64,000 nt of DNA from Nostoc calcicola FACHB-3891 (lineage in GTDB: Bacteria; Cyanobacteriota; Cyanobacteriia; Cyanobacteriales; Nostocaceae): the NCBI RefSeq assembly GCF_014697355.1, contig NZ_JACJRQ010000018.1:62001-126000 (forward strand), read 5' to 3'. This document shows positions 35,389 to 44,140 of this stretch, one piece after another. Within the stretch, counting starts at the first letter, position 1; every line of letters starts with the position of its first letter. The notes under the pieces are model-generated. The model saw only the letters and a program-made list of their open reading frames with translations, was not told the origin of the DNA and made no database searches. The translations under genes and the position numbers were made by a program.

Positions 35389-35828
35389 GCAATCCTCTCA
35401 GATGCGTGGTAGATACCAGTGTGTGCATCAAGTATTTTATTGCTGACCCACTAACTGCTAAAGTTAATCAACTCTTGGGTCATCTTGCCAATCCACAGAC
35501 TGAAATTTATGTACCAGACCTTTTTTACATCGAGTGTACTAACGTTTTATTGAAGTACGTCTGTGCAAGGATGTACACTGCTGCTGAAGTACAGACAGAT
35601 TTAGCAACTCTCAAAAGCTTTCCCTTGCGTGTCGTCTCGACGGCTGATTTGATGGCGGATGCAGTTAGTATTGCCTTAACCTATAAAATCTCCGCCTATG
35701 ATGGTTCCTATGTTGCGCTTTCACAGCAGGTAAGTGCCACTTTGCTAACTCTCGACGGTAAGCTGGTGAGGGCTTTAGCCGCTTCGTCTTACAATTTGTG
35801 CCCGTTTAATGATTTTCAGGTTCCATAG
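35385..35828 (+). CDS. PIN-domain ribonuclease toxin, VapC family
   Basis: 147 residues. Acidic active-site residues of PIN nucleases are visible in order: Asp in VVDTSVCIKYF, Glu in FYIECTNVL, Asp in SAYDGSYVALS and Asp in LLTLDGKL. VapC toxins are Mg2+-dependent RNases that cut tRNA or rRNA when the antitoxin is degraded. Its ATG lies in the ATGA overlap with the antitoxin gene, so the two are translationally coupled. It sits at the right border of the accessory stretch. Confidence 0.87.
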   Translation: MSNPLRCVVDTSVCIKYFIADPLTAKVNQLLGHLANPQTEIYVPDLFYIECTNVLLKYVCARMYTAAEVQTDLATLKSFPLRVVSTADLMADAVSIALTYKISAYDGSYVALSQQVSATLLTLDGKLVRALAASSYNLCPFNDFQVP

Positions 35829-35892
35829 TTGCGGTTAATATAGAAGCGATCGCCAAATTAAACAAAGCAGGCTTATTGCCTAATGTTTTAAA

Positions 35893-36339
35893 ATGTCTTT
35901 TACTTATAACCGCACGGTTCGCTTTCAAGATACTGATGCTGCTGGTGTCGTTTATTTTGCTAACATCTTAAGTATCTGTCATGAAGCTTATGAAGAATCT
36001 TTAGAAGCATCGAGTATTAATCTCAAAGATTTTTTTAATAATCCATCTGTGGCTTTTCCCATTGTTCATGCTAGTGTAGATTTTTTGCGCCCTATGTTTG
36101 TAGGGGACAAGTTATTGATTAGCTTAATTCCCCAAAAACTAGGTGTTGATAAGTTTGAAATTAGTTATGAAATTAATGTGGGTGAGGTGCTAGTTGCTAA
36201 GGCTATTACTCGGCATGTTTGTATTGATGTGAGTAGTAGAGTTAAGCAGGAATTATCTGATGAGATAATTCAGTGGTTGGAAACGAACCGCAGAGACGCT
36301 GAGGGCGCGGAGAGAAGAAGGTCGAGAGAGGTTATTTAA
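35893..36339 (+). CDS. menI: 1,4-dihydroxy-2-naphthoyl-CoA thioesterase
   Basis: 148 residues, a hotdog-fold thioesterase of the 4-HBA type with catalytic Asp in VRFQDTDAAGVVYFAN. It hydrolyses DHNA-CoA in phylloquinone synthesis; the match to menA, menC and menE next door supports this. The last ~17 residues (NRRDAEGAERRRSREVI) come from a dispersed cyanobacterial repeat of the CGCAGAGACGC type, so the C-terminus has been extended or replaced. It converges on menE with an 8-base tail-to-tail overlap. The symbol follows the plant/bacterial pathway name; a cyanobacterial naming may differ. Confidence 0.85.
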   Translation: MSFTYNRTVRFQDTDAAGVVYFANILSICHEAYEESLEASSINLKDFFNNPSVAFPIVHASVDFLRPMFVGDKLLISLIPQKLGVDKFEISYEINVGEVLVAKAITRHVCIDVSSRVKQELSDEIIQWLETNRRDAEGAERRRSREVI

Positions 36340-37762
36340 GGGGATTTTGTAGGTATTCCATCGCTATTTTTTCTAGCTGTTGGCGGTTAATTTTTCCTTG
36401 GGAGTTACGGGGTAAGTTTTGCTGGGGAATCCAATATTTGGGGATTTTAAATTTGCTGAGTTTGTCTTTGAGTAGGGTTTGGATTTTTAAGGCAGAGATA
36501 TTTGATTTTTTAGGAATATAAATTGCTGTTAAGGCTTGTCCCCAGTGTTTATCTGGGATACCTATGACACAAATATCAATCACGAGTTCAGTTTCTCGAA
36601 TGGCTGATTCAATTTCTGCTGGGTAAATATTTTCTCCGCCGCTAATGATTTTTTCGCTGCTACGTCCGACAATATTTAAATATCCTTGTTCGTCTAAAAA
36701 GCCTAAGTCATCTACTCGGAAATTACCCTGATTTTCTTGAATTATAGGATAGTAACCAAGGGCTAAAGATTGAGCTTGAATGGTGATATTTCCTATTTGA
36801 TTAGAATTTAAAATTTTGCCTTGTTGATTGCAAATAGTTACCTGGGCATGTGGGAGAATCTGACCACTGCTTATTTTACCATTTAGAAAATCATCGGGTT
36901 TGAGGGTAGCAATTTGAGAAGCGGTTTCTGTCATGCCATAGGTTGGTGCTAAGCGGATACGATGAAATCTTGCTTTTTCTAATATTTCGCTCCATGCTGG
37001 CGCACCTCCTAAAAGGACGGTGTGAAATTGGGTTAGCCATTCTGTTAATTCGGGATTTTCTAGAAGTCTTTGTAATTGAGTTGGTACTAAAGATATAAAA
37101 GATTCTGATTGTTTAATATTCAATATTTGACCAGATTCTATGGTTTTAAATGGTTGAATAGCTAGTTTACCAGCGGTGGTGAAAGAACGCATAAATTGCA
37201 TTAAACCGCTGACGTGATATAGCGGCAATACGCAAAATGAATTGACTTGGTTTAGCTGAAAGTATTTTGTAAATCCTTGTACTGATGCTATGAGAGTTTC
37301 CCAAGTATGGATGGCAAATTTAATTTGTCCTGATGAACCACCTGTGGGAATCATGATTAGTGGGGAGTGGGGGGATGAGGGAGATGGGGGGGATGAGGGG
37401 GATGAGGGAGAAAGGGTGGTATTTTGTTTCCAATCCCTACCCCTTATTCCCCATTCCCTATTCCCCATTCCCAAAATAATATCTGGCTGTGCTAAATCAA
37501 GGACTTGTTGCCATTCTTGTGTTCCCCAGTCGGGGTTACAAAGAAAAACTGAGCAATTAGCTGCACAGGCGGCAAGAAAGTTTGCTAAAAATCGTAATGG
37601 TTCGGGTTCAGCTAGGATGATTTTGGGTGGGGTTTGAGACGGTGATAAATTTGTTAGTTCTAAATATAATTCTTCAGCGAGTTGATTAAATTGACGGCTG
37701 TTGTAACCAATAAGCCAATCATTTTCAGTCAGGTTATTAAGATAGTCTAAAGGTTGTTCCAT
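36332..37762 (-). CDS. menE: 2-succinylbenzoate-CoA ligase MenE
   Basis: 476 residues. Adenylate-forming ligase motifs: MIPTGGSSGQIKFA (P-loop), LAPTYGMTETASQIA, VDDLGFLDEQGYLNIVGRSS and the C-terminal GKINRQQLEK lysine. It activates o-succinylbenzoate with ATP and CoA in phylloquinone synthesis for photosystem I. Residues about 98-134 are an insert rich in Ser/Pro (TTLSPSSPSSPPSPSSP) just before the P-loop, encoded by a GGGGATGAGGGAGA-type spacer repeat. Its start overlaps the end of menC by 16 bases, so the genes are coupled. Confidence 0.92.
   Translation of the reverse strand: MEQPLDYLNNLTENDWLIGYNSRQFNQLAEELYLELTNLSPSQTPPKIILAEPEPLRFLANFLAACAANCSVFLCNPDWGTQEWQQVLDLAQPDIILGMGNREWGIRGRDWKQNTTLSPSSPSSPPSPSSPHSPLIMIPTGGSSGQIKFAIHTWETLIASVQGFTKYFQLNQVNSFCVLPLYHVSGLMQFMRSFTTAGKLAIQPFKTIESGQILNIKQSESFISLVPTQLQRLLENPELTEWLTQFHTVLLGGAPAWSEILEKARFHRIRLAPTYGMTETASQIATLKPDDFLNGKISSGQILPHAQVTICNQQGKILNSNQIGNITIQAQSLALGYYPIIQENQGNFRVDDLGFLDEQGYLNIVGRSSEKIISGGENIYPAEIESAIRETELVIDICVIGIPDKHWGQALTAIYIPKKSNISALKIQTLLKDKLSKFKIPKYWIPQQNLPRNSQGKINRQQLEKIAMEYLQNPLK
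37361..37473. repeat. Low-complexity repeat inserted in frame in menE
   Basis: The plus strand reads GGGGAGTGGGGGGATGAGGG and continues with GGGGATGAGGGAG units, then after about 25 bases C-rich blocks CCCCATTCCC and TATTCCCC. It is the same material as in non-coding spacers at 2503, 22010, 41785 and 53215. Here it is translated without disrupting the frame. Confidence 0.65.
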
Positions 37763-38790
37763 AGACTTGGAAGCCAGGTATTATCTTTTTCAAAAAAGTG
37801 GTCGATGCCAAAACCAACTGCCCTGTGATTTCGGGATAATTCTGCTGCTAGTTGGAGTGCTGCAAGTCTGGCGATCGCAGTTTCAAATACTGATGAAAAT
37901 ACAGCATCAATTTCATGTTGTTGACAAAACTTTCTCAGACGAGATGGCGATCCAATTATCCCAGGTTTAATCACAAAAATTCCTCGCCAACCTTGCTCAT
38001 AACAAGCAATGAGTTGCCCTAGTGTGGCTACAGATTCATCTAAAGCGATCGCAGTTCCATAACACATACTCAATTCCAACATTCCCTGAAATTGTTCAAC
38101 ACCTAGCGGTTGTTCGATAAATTCAATTTCTAGAGGTAGTTTTTTATTCGCTTTGAGATTGTCACAAGTCCACAGCCATAAGTTAGCTTCTTCATAGCTG
38201 AGTCCACCGTTAGCATCTAATCGCAGTTTGCTAGAAGGTGGTAAGGTGTGTGTCAATGACTCAAAAATTTTGAGTTCATCAGCGATCGCACCCACACCAA
38301 TTTTCCATTTAAATGTGCGATATCCTTGCTGCCATAAATTTTCCCATTGACTTAAAGCCGCTTCTCCAGCTGGTAATAAGGCACTGTAAGGAAGTGAAGA
38401 GTTAGGAATTAGGAGTGAGGAGTTAGGAGTTATAAAATCATCTCCCCCATCTCCCCCATCTCCCTCATCTCCCTCATCTCCCTCATCCCCACTCCCCATT
38501 CCCTCCCACGCCGACTCAAAGCCAAATTGACAAGCCGGTAACTCATCTGGGATGGAGAAAATGGTTTCGTCTGTGATTTCTGCTGGGAGTTGGCGACAAA
38601 AATCTAAAGCTTGTTCTATCGTTTCGGAACCAAACCAGCTGATGGGGGCGATTTCTCCCCAGTTGACTTTACCGGATTCATCGATGAGACGCAGGATAAT
38701 ACCTTCACGAATATCCCAATTTCCGTGATTGGTAGTCAACGATCGCACAAATCTTCGCCGATAAGGACGAAATTCAAATTTGTATGTCAC
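37747..38790 (-). CDS. menC: o-Succinylbenzoate synthase MenC
   Basis: 347 residues, enolase superfamily. Catalytic features: KWKIG (second Lys of the KxK pair), RLDANGG, EFIEQPLG, ALDESVATL and VIKPGIIGSP. It dehydrates SHCHC to o-succinylbenzoate in phylloquinone synthesis. Residues about 96-133 form an acidic Gly/Asp/Glu insert (SGDEGDEGDEGDGGDGGDD) followed by TPNSSLLIPNSS, placed between the capping domain and LPAGEAALSQWE; it derives from a spacer-type repeat. GTG 38790 is the start. It ends within the start of menE, and menA lies 96 bases upstream. Confidence 0.92.
   Translation of the reverse strand: MTYKFEFRPYRRRFVRSLTTNHGNWDIREGIILRLIDESGKVNWGEIAPISWFGSETIEQALDFCRQLPAEITDETIFSIPDELPACQFGFESAWEGMGSGDEGDEGDEGDGGDGGDDFITPNSSLLIPNSSLPYSALLPAGEAALSQWENLWQQGYRTFKWKIGVGAIADELKIFESLTHTLPPSSKLRLDANGGLSYEEANLWLWTCDNLKANKKLPLEIEFIEQPLGVEQFQGMLELSMCYGTAIALDESVATLGQLIACYEQGWRGIFVIKPGIIGSPSRLRKFCQQHEIDAVFSSVFETAIARLAALQLAAELSRNHRAVGFGIDHFFEKDNTWLPSLWNNL
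38391..38505. repeat. Low-complexity repeat inserted in frame in menC
   Basis: The plus strand has GAGTTAGGAATTAGGAGTGA followed by a C-rich tandem (CATCTCCCCCATCTCCC, then CTCATCTCCCTCATCTCCC). It encodes the acidic stretch on the minus strand. The tandem unit matches the one in menE on the opposite strand. Confidence 0.65.
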
Positions 38791-38886
38791 TACGCCAAAA
38801 TCAAGCTTTGCGATTTATTCTTTGTTATTCACTAATGACCAAGGACAAATGACTGCCAGAAAACATCCTACACCTTCGATGGGTTG

Positions 38887-39783
38887 CTAAAGCATAAATC
38901 CCAATCCCAATAGCAAGCAACTCCAAAAATGCACGGCGACGGCGATGAATTTGCAGTTACTAACTTTGTCTGGTTGATGATGATTTTCTTGCACATGACG
39001 GCATAATTTGACGGCAAAGGGTAAACTCAACCAACTCAGCAGTGTCCAAGTTGGAAAAATTCCCGACAGCACAAACAACAAGGTGAGGGGATAAATGCTG
39101 CCAGTGAACCAAACTAAGAGTTGGGCAGCTTTTTCGGTTCCGAGACGAACGATTGGCGATCGCTTACCTGCGGCTATGTCATCCTTAACTTGGTGAAAGT
39201 GCGAGCAAAATAAAATCAAAGTCGTGGCAATGCCAACGATCGCTGAGGCTGCTAAACTCGTCATTGACCAAGTTGCAGTTTGGCTGTAGTATGCTGCCTC
39301 CACGGCTAAGGGACCAAAGGCAAAAAAGCAAAGAATTTCGCCTAAACCCTGATATCCTAAGCGGAAGGGGGGCCCTTGGTACATATAGCCCAAACCACAG
39401 CACAGCAGAATTATACCGATAACAGTTAGGTCTTGTTGCCAAAATGCGATCGCCATTATGCCCAGCAACCCCAAGGCTAAACACAAATTTCCTAACCAAA
39501 ATATTAATCGCTTATTCCCGGTTAAATTCACCAGAGAATGGTGTTTATTTTGATCGATACCTGTTTCGGAATCAAAAACATCATTAGTGATATTTTCCCA
39601 GGCCAGAATTAAAATTGCCGCAGCAACAAAAGTAGAAAATATTGTCCCATTGAATATTTTAGTTTCGGCATATGCTACTGCTGTTCCTACCCAAATGGGC
39701 ATGATGGCAACGCTGTACATCGGCGGTTTAATCGCTGCCATCCATAACTTAGTGTTGGGATATAAAATCTGCTTGGTAGTCAT
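38887..39783 (-). CDS. menA: 1,4-Dihydroxy-2-naphthoate phytyltransferase MenA
   Basis: About 298 residues, UbiA-type prenyltransferase with eight to nine membrane segments. The two Asp-rich motifs are NDVFDSETGID and HFHQVKDDIAAGKRS, which bind Mg2+-prenyl diphosphate; YMYQGPPFRLGYQGLGE is a family hallmark. It attaches the phytyl chain to DHNA in the thylakoid or plasma membrane. ATG 39783 is chosen over the adjacent GTG. It is the first gene of the menA-menC-menE run. Confidence 0.93.
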   Translation of the reverse strand: MTTKQILYPNTKLWMAAIKPPMYSVAIMPIWVGTAVAYAETKIFNGTIFSTFVAAAILILAWENITNDVFDSETGIDQNKHHSLVNLTGNKRLIFWLGNLCLALGLLGIMAIAFWQQDLTVIGIILLCCGLGYMYQGPPFRLGYQGLGEILCFFAFGPLAVEAAYYSQTATWSMTSLAASAIVGIATTLILFCSHFHQVKDDIAAGKRSPIVRLGTEKAAQLLVWFTGSIYPLTLLFVLSGIFPTWTLLSWLSLPFAVKLCRHVQENHHQPDKVSNCKFIAVAVHFWSCLLLGLGFML

Positions 39784-40440
39784 CACTCGTGATTAATTAA
39801 ATGCTCACAATATCACTTAAACAAAATATTTTTAGTGTCAAAATTTTCCGATTTAGGAGAACATTTGATGAATGAATATACTCATCATACTAAACTCCCG
39901 ATCAATTCTGACTTTTGACTCTTGGGTGCTGAATTTTTCCCTTTTAATCGTGGGGTTATACTCCAGACTCTAATACTGAAGTTGCAGTCTAGGCTACAAC
40001 TGGCTTCTTAGGTTCTAGGAACACTACCACAAGGCAAATATTATGCTGCTGAAATGGCAACTTAATATCTTACCTGTAAAAATACGACCACGATTAATTA
40101 CATTTTAGGAAGTTAACTTAAAAAAAATTTACTATCGATTTCGCGTAGTAGCAATTTGTTTGTACAGTACAAAGATTTATATCAATTTGTCTTGGCAATG
40201 CAAAAAAAATGCATCAAAAATAATTGTAGGCAAATTGTTCAGCGTTGAAAGATTCCAATGCTTCCCAATTAGTAAGTTAAATATTGTTCAACAAAGTATG
40301 TTCAGTTTAATTCCCCTGCCTCTACAGGCAGAACGTTTTGTGTCAGGGTTAAATCCCCGTTAGAAAACGTAATTACGAATTACGTTAGCGCAGCGTTAGC
40401 GACGCAAGAGCGTCATTACGAATTACGAATTATTTTAAAT
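39784..40440. other. Spacer between menA and proA
   Basis: 657 bases with no recognised gene. A 68-codon plus-strand frame at 40160-40363 is not convincing. At 40366-40434 a dispersed repeat is built from AATTACGAATTACG at both ends with TTAGCGCAGCGTTAGCG and CGACGCAAGAGCGTC between. The remainder is AT-rich and would hold the menA promoter. Confidence 0.4.
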
Positions 40441-41748
40441 CTATGCTAAATCCCGATGAGTAAAGGGTTTTGCATTCGCCCCGGTGTAGGTAGCGACAAT
40501 ATGACCATCACCAGTCATTTGATATTTGTATGTCACCAATCCTTCTAAGCCAACAGGGCCACGGGGAGGCATTTGTTGGGTACTAATTCCGACTTCTGCA
40601 CCGAAACCATAGCGGAAACCATCAGCAAATCTGGTGGAACAATTGTGGAATATGTTAGCTGAATTTACCAGGCCAAAGAAAGTTTCCACAGCCGCAGAAT
40701 CTTCAGAGATAATCGCATCGGTATGACGAGAACCATATTCGTTAATATGAGCGATCGCATCTTCTATAGAGTCTACAATCTTAATAGACAAAATAAAATC
40801 GCTGTATTCTGTTTCCCAATCAATTTCTGTTGCAGCTTTGATATTCGGTAAAATTTCTAAGGTACTTTCATCGCCTCTTAATTCTACATGGCGTTCTGCT
40901 AAAGCCTCAGCAACTTTTGGTAAAAATTCTTGAGCAATAGACGAGTGAACCAGCAAAGTTTCGATGGCATTACACACAGCAGGATATTGGGCTTTGGCAT
41001 CTACTGTAATTGGCACTGCAACAGAAATATCAGCGGCTTTATCTATATATAAATGACAAATTCCATCGGCGTGCCCTAATACGGGAATGCGTGTATTTTC
41101 CTGGACAAATCTGACAAAAGAATTAGAACCTCTAGGAATAATTAAGTCTACATATTTATCTAACTTTAAAAGTTCTAGAGTTTCCTCTCTGGTTGTGAGC
41201 AACTGTACCGCATCAGGGTTAACAGCAGTATGAGATAATCCTTGTTTAATTGCCTTGACTATTGCTTCACAAGAACGTACAGCTTCCTTGCCACCTTTGA
41301 GGATAACGCCGTTTCCAGACTTGATAGCCAAAGAAACAATTTGAATCGCCGCCTCTGGACGGGCTTCAAAAATAATTCCTAAAACACCCAAAGGACAAGT
41401 AATTCGCTTAAGAATTAAACCAGTATCGAGTTCGCGGTGAATCTGTACTTTACCGACTGGATCGGCTAGTTTACCAACATCTCGTACCCCAGCGATCGCA
41501 TCTCTTAATTTATGTTCATCTAACTGCAAGCGCTTATAAAGCGGTTTGGCAATTCCTTGGGCGGTAGCAGCTTCACAATCAGCAATATTCGCTTGGAGAA
41601 TTTCATCTTTAGCTGATTCTAAAGCCTCGGCGATCGCTGCGATCGCTTGATTTTTGGCCTCAGCTGAGAGGATGGCCAGCTTACTTGCAGCTTGGCGAGT
41701 TTGTGCTGCGATCGTTATTAGGGGAGAACCAACTTGGAAAATAGTCAT
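40441..41748 (-). CDS. proA: Gamma-glutamyl phosphate reductase (glutamate-5-semialdehyde dehydrogenase) ProA
   Basis: About 435 residues from ATG 41748; the longer TTG start adds only four residues. Visible features are LGVLGIIFEARPEAAIQIVS, LKGGKEAVRSCEAIVK, IPRGSNSFVRFVQENTRIP, the catalytic Cys in YPAVCNAIETLLVH, and MPPRGPVGLEGLVTYKY. It reduces glutamyl-5-phosphate with NADPH, the second step of proline synthesis. proB is not adjacent. A polypurine tract (41785-41895) separates it from the protease gene. Confidence 0.95.
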   Translation of the reverse strand: MTIFQVGSPLITIAAQTRQAASKLAILSAEAKNQAIAAIAEALESAKDEILQANIADCEAATAQGIAKPLYKRLQLDEHKLRDAIAGVRDVGKLADPVGKVQIHRELDTGLILKRITCPLGVLGIIFEARPEAAIQIVSLAIKSGNGVILKGGKEAVRSCEAIVKAIKQGLSHTAVNPDAVQLLTTREETLELLKLDKYVDLIIPRGSNSFVRFVQENTRIPVLGHADGICHLYIDKAADISVAVPITVDAKAQYPAVCNAIETLLVHSSIAQEFLPKVAEALAERHVELRGDESTLEILPNIKAATEIDWETEYSDFILSIKIVDSIEDAIAHINEYGSRHTDAIISEDSAAVETFFGLVNSANIFHNCSTRFADGFRYGFGAEVGISTQQMPPRGPVGLEGLVTYKYQMTGDGHIVATYTGANAKPFTHRDLA

Positions 41749-41784
41749 ATTACAAAACAACCTTCAACTTTCTCATCCTACCTT

Positions 41785-41893
41785 GGTTGGGGAGTGGGGG
41801 GCAGGGGGCAGGGGGCAAGGGGAGATGAGGGAGATGAGGGAGTGTGTGGAGATTATAAAAAAGCTTCCCACACTCCCCACACTCCCCACTCCC
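41785..41893. repeat. Polypurine/polypyrimidine spacer tract
   Basis: GGGGAGTGGGGGGCAGGGGG and GGAGATGAGGGAGATGAGGG units are followed by complementary CTTCCCACACTCCCCACACTCC. The two halves could fold into a long hairpin between the protease stop and the proA start. Confidence 0.5.
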
Positions 41894-44140
41894 CTAAACG
41901 TTAACCGCAGTTTGAGTGATAATTTCCCGCACTTGGCTACCAGTTAAATTCCTATTGGCACTAAGCATTAAGGCTGCTACTCCTGCTACATGGGGAGCAG
42001 CCATAGAACTGCCGTTATAAAAGCCGTAGGTTTGATTTGGTAGGGTAGAGTAAACCTTAACCCCTGGTGCAGTCACGTAAGCCATGTTGGAATCACTTCC
42101 AGCTTGGTTAGAGAAACTAGCTAGATTGTTATTGCTGTCAACTGCTCCAACAGCTAAACCCCAATTTGTCGCGTAGTAAGCGGGGTATAGGGGGGTTGAA
42201 CCTCCTAAGTTACCTGCTGCCATGACTACAATCGCACCTTGAGTGGTGGCATATTGAACGGCTGCTTCTAAGCGACTGTCAGGAACGGTTCCAGCTAAGC
42301 TCATGTTAATTACTTTCGCCCCGTTGTTGGCGGCGTAATAAATTCCTTGGACGATAGCAGAATAAGTGCCTTGATTATCATCACCCAATACTTTCACAGG
42401 CATGATTTTGGCATTATGAGCAATGCCTGTAACTCCAAAATCATTGTTGACTGCTGCGATCGTACCAGCCACATGAGTACCGTGACCATAAACGTCTAAA
42501 GTATTGTTATTGTTATTAATAAAGTTCCAGCCATAGAAATCATCAATGTATCCATTGGCATCATCATCGATGCCGTTGTCAGGAATTTCTCGGCTATTTG
42601 TCCAGATATTTGTACTTAAATCTGAGTGGTTATGGTCAACGCCACTATCCAATACAGCAACGACCACTCCTTCACCCGTATAACCTTGCGTCCAGACTTC
42701 TGGAGCTTTGATTAAATCCGCCCCCCAGTTGTTGCCACCTAAGTTGGGAATATCTGAAAAGGTTGGTTGACCAATAGCTTTAGCGACAGCAGCAGCAGCG
42801 TTGACTAAACCATAGCCATTGATAGAGCTATAATTTGGTGACTTATTGGCAGAATTAACATCAATACTGGCTTGATTGGCGTCATTGAAGACATTGGCTA
42901 AATCATCTAGTCCATCACCATTAAAGTCACCCGCTAGCCATTTTTGATCGTTCCAAAATCCACCTTGTCCAGTTGCCCACCGCTCATGAATCAAGCTGCT
43001 ACCGTTGGAGAGATGAACATCAATACTGGCTTGATTCACATCATTGAAGACATTGGCAAAATCATCTCGCCCATCACCATTGAAGTCACCTGCTAGCCAT
43101 TTTTGCTCATTGGAAAATCCACCTTGTCGAGTTGCCCAGCGTCCAATTGTAAAACTGCTACCGTTGGATACATGAACATCAATACTGGCTTGACCAGCGT
43201 CACCAAAAACTTTTGCTAAATCGTCTAGTCCATCGCCATTGAAGTCACCTGCTACCCATTTTTGACTGTTCCAAAATCCACCTTGTCGAGTTGCCCAGCG
43301 TGCATTTCCAAAGTTGCCATTCTTGGAAATATATACATCAATACTGCCTTGATTATCCTCATTGAAGACATTAGCAAAATCATCTCGCCCATCACCATTG
43401 AAGTCACCCACTAGCCATTTTTGCTCATTGGAAAATCCACCTTGTCGAGTTGCCCACCGCGCAATTGTAAAACTACTACCGTTGGATACATGAACATCAA
43501 TACTGGCTTGACCACCCTCACTAAAAACTTTTGCTAAATCGTCTAGTCCATCGCCATTGAAGTCACCAACTACCCATTTTTGATCGTTCCAAAATCCACC
43601 TTGTCCAGTTGCCCACCGTCCAATTGTAAAGCTGCCGCCGTTAGAGAGATAAACATCAATACTGCCTCGACCATTGTCATTGAAGACATTAGCCAAATCG
43701 TCTTCTCCATCGCCATTGAAGTCACCAGCTAGCCATTTTTGATCGTTCCAAAATCCACTTTGTCCAGTTGCCCATCGTCCATTTGTAAAGCTGCTGGCAG
43801 CAGTTGCATAATTTTCTGAAGTAATAATGGACTCTGTACTTAAACTACTAATACTCGAAGGGCTAATATAATCTTCTGGAAGTCCAGTTAAATAATCAAT
43901 TCCTGGTGTTGTTTGGTCTGTTTCAACAAAGGTATCCTGAGAACTCAAGGCAGTTAGCGCTTGGTCAATGGCATGGACATCTAACCCGTAATTAAGAGAA
44001 AGTTCGGGTTGGGTTGTTCTCGGAATAGATAACAACAATTGGTCTGACGATCCAAGAGAAATAACATTATGAGAATCGACAACAGGCTCAGCAGGCAACA
44101 GGTTTAAGAAGTTGGCATCCAATAAGGTAGGGTCGGACAT
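41894..44140 (-). CDS. Subtilisin-like serine protease with six FG-GAP-type repeats
   Basis: 748 residues. After a 117-residue N-terminal region without a clear signal peptide come six tandem repeats of about 53 residues (118-435), each with GRWATGQGGFWN, an EF-hand-like Ca2+ loop DFNGDGxDD and a SIDVHVSNGSS strand, likely propeller blades. The S8 protease domain follows: Asp in VVVAVLDSGVDHNHSDL (about 498), His in YGHGTHVAGT, oxyanion Asn in MAAGNLGGS, and Ser in NGSSMAAPHVAG. Ca2+-dependent proteases with this architecture are common in Nostocales. It may be exported by a type I system. Monocistronic. Confidence 0.88.
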   Translation of the reverse strand: MSDPTLLDANFLNLLPAEPVVDSHNVISLGSSDQLLLSIPRTTQPELSLNYGLDVHAIDQALTALSSQDTFVETDQTTPGIDYLTGLPEDYISPSSISSLSTESIITSENYATAASSFTNGRWATGQSGFWNDQKWLAGDFNGDGEDDLANVFNDNGRGSIDVYLSNGGSFTIGRWATGQGGFWNDQKWVVGDFNGDGLDDLAKVFSEGGQASIDVHVSNGSSFTIARWATRQGGFSNEQKWLVGDFNGDGRDDFANVFNEDNQGSIDVYISKNGNFGNARWATRQGGFWNSQKWVAGDFNGDGLDDLAKVFGDAGQASIDVHVSNGSSFTIGRWATRQGGFSNEQKWLAGDFNGDGRDDFANVFNDVNQASIDVHLSNGSSLIHERWATGQGGFWNDQKWLAGDFNGDGLDDLANVFNDANQASIDVNSANKSPNYSSINGYGLVNAAAAVAKAIGQPTFSDIPNLGGNNWGADLIKAPEVWTQGYTGEGVVVAVLDSGVDHNHSDLSTNIWTNSREIPDNGIDDDANGYIDDFYGWNFINNNNNTLDVYGHGTHVAGTIAAVNNDFGVTGIAHNAKIMPVKVLGDDNQGTYSAIVQGIYYAANNGAKVINMSLAGTVPDSRLEAAVQYATTQGAIVVMAAGNLGGSTPLYPAYYATNWGLAVGAVDSNNNLASFSNQAGSDSNMAYVTAPGVKVYSTLPNQTYGFYNGSSMAAPHVAGVAALMLSANRNLTGSQVREIITQTAVNV
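42836..43789 (-). repeat. Six tandem ~159-bp repeats within the protease gene
   Basis: Each unit encodes one FG-GAP-like blade. DNA identity between units is high, for example ACCTTGTCGAGTTGCCCA and CATCACCATTGAAGTCACC recur. Units 2 and 4, and units 3 and 5, share more with each other than with their neighbours (DDLAKVF versus DDFANVF), suggesting duplication of a two-unit block. Confidence 0.8.

Noticed and set aside
30952..35892. Integrated element bounded by a duplicated tRNA-Ser 3' end
   Set aside because: No second copy of the tRNA-Ser 3' sequence and no integrase were found, so integration at the tRNA cannot be claimed.
40160..40363. 68-codon plus-strand ORF between menA and proA
   Set aside because: No recognisable features and no ribosome site.
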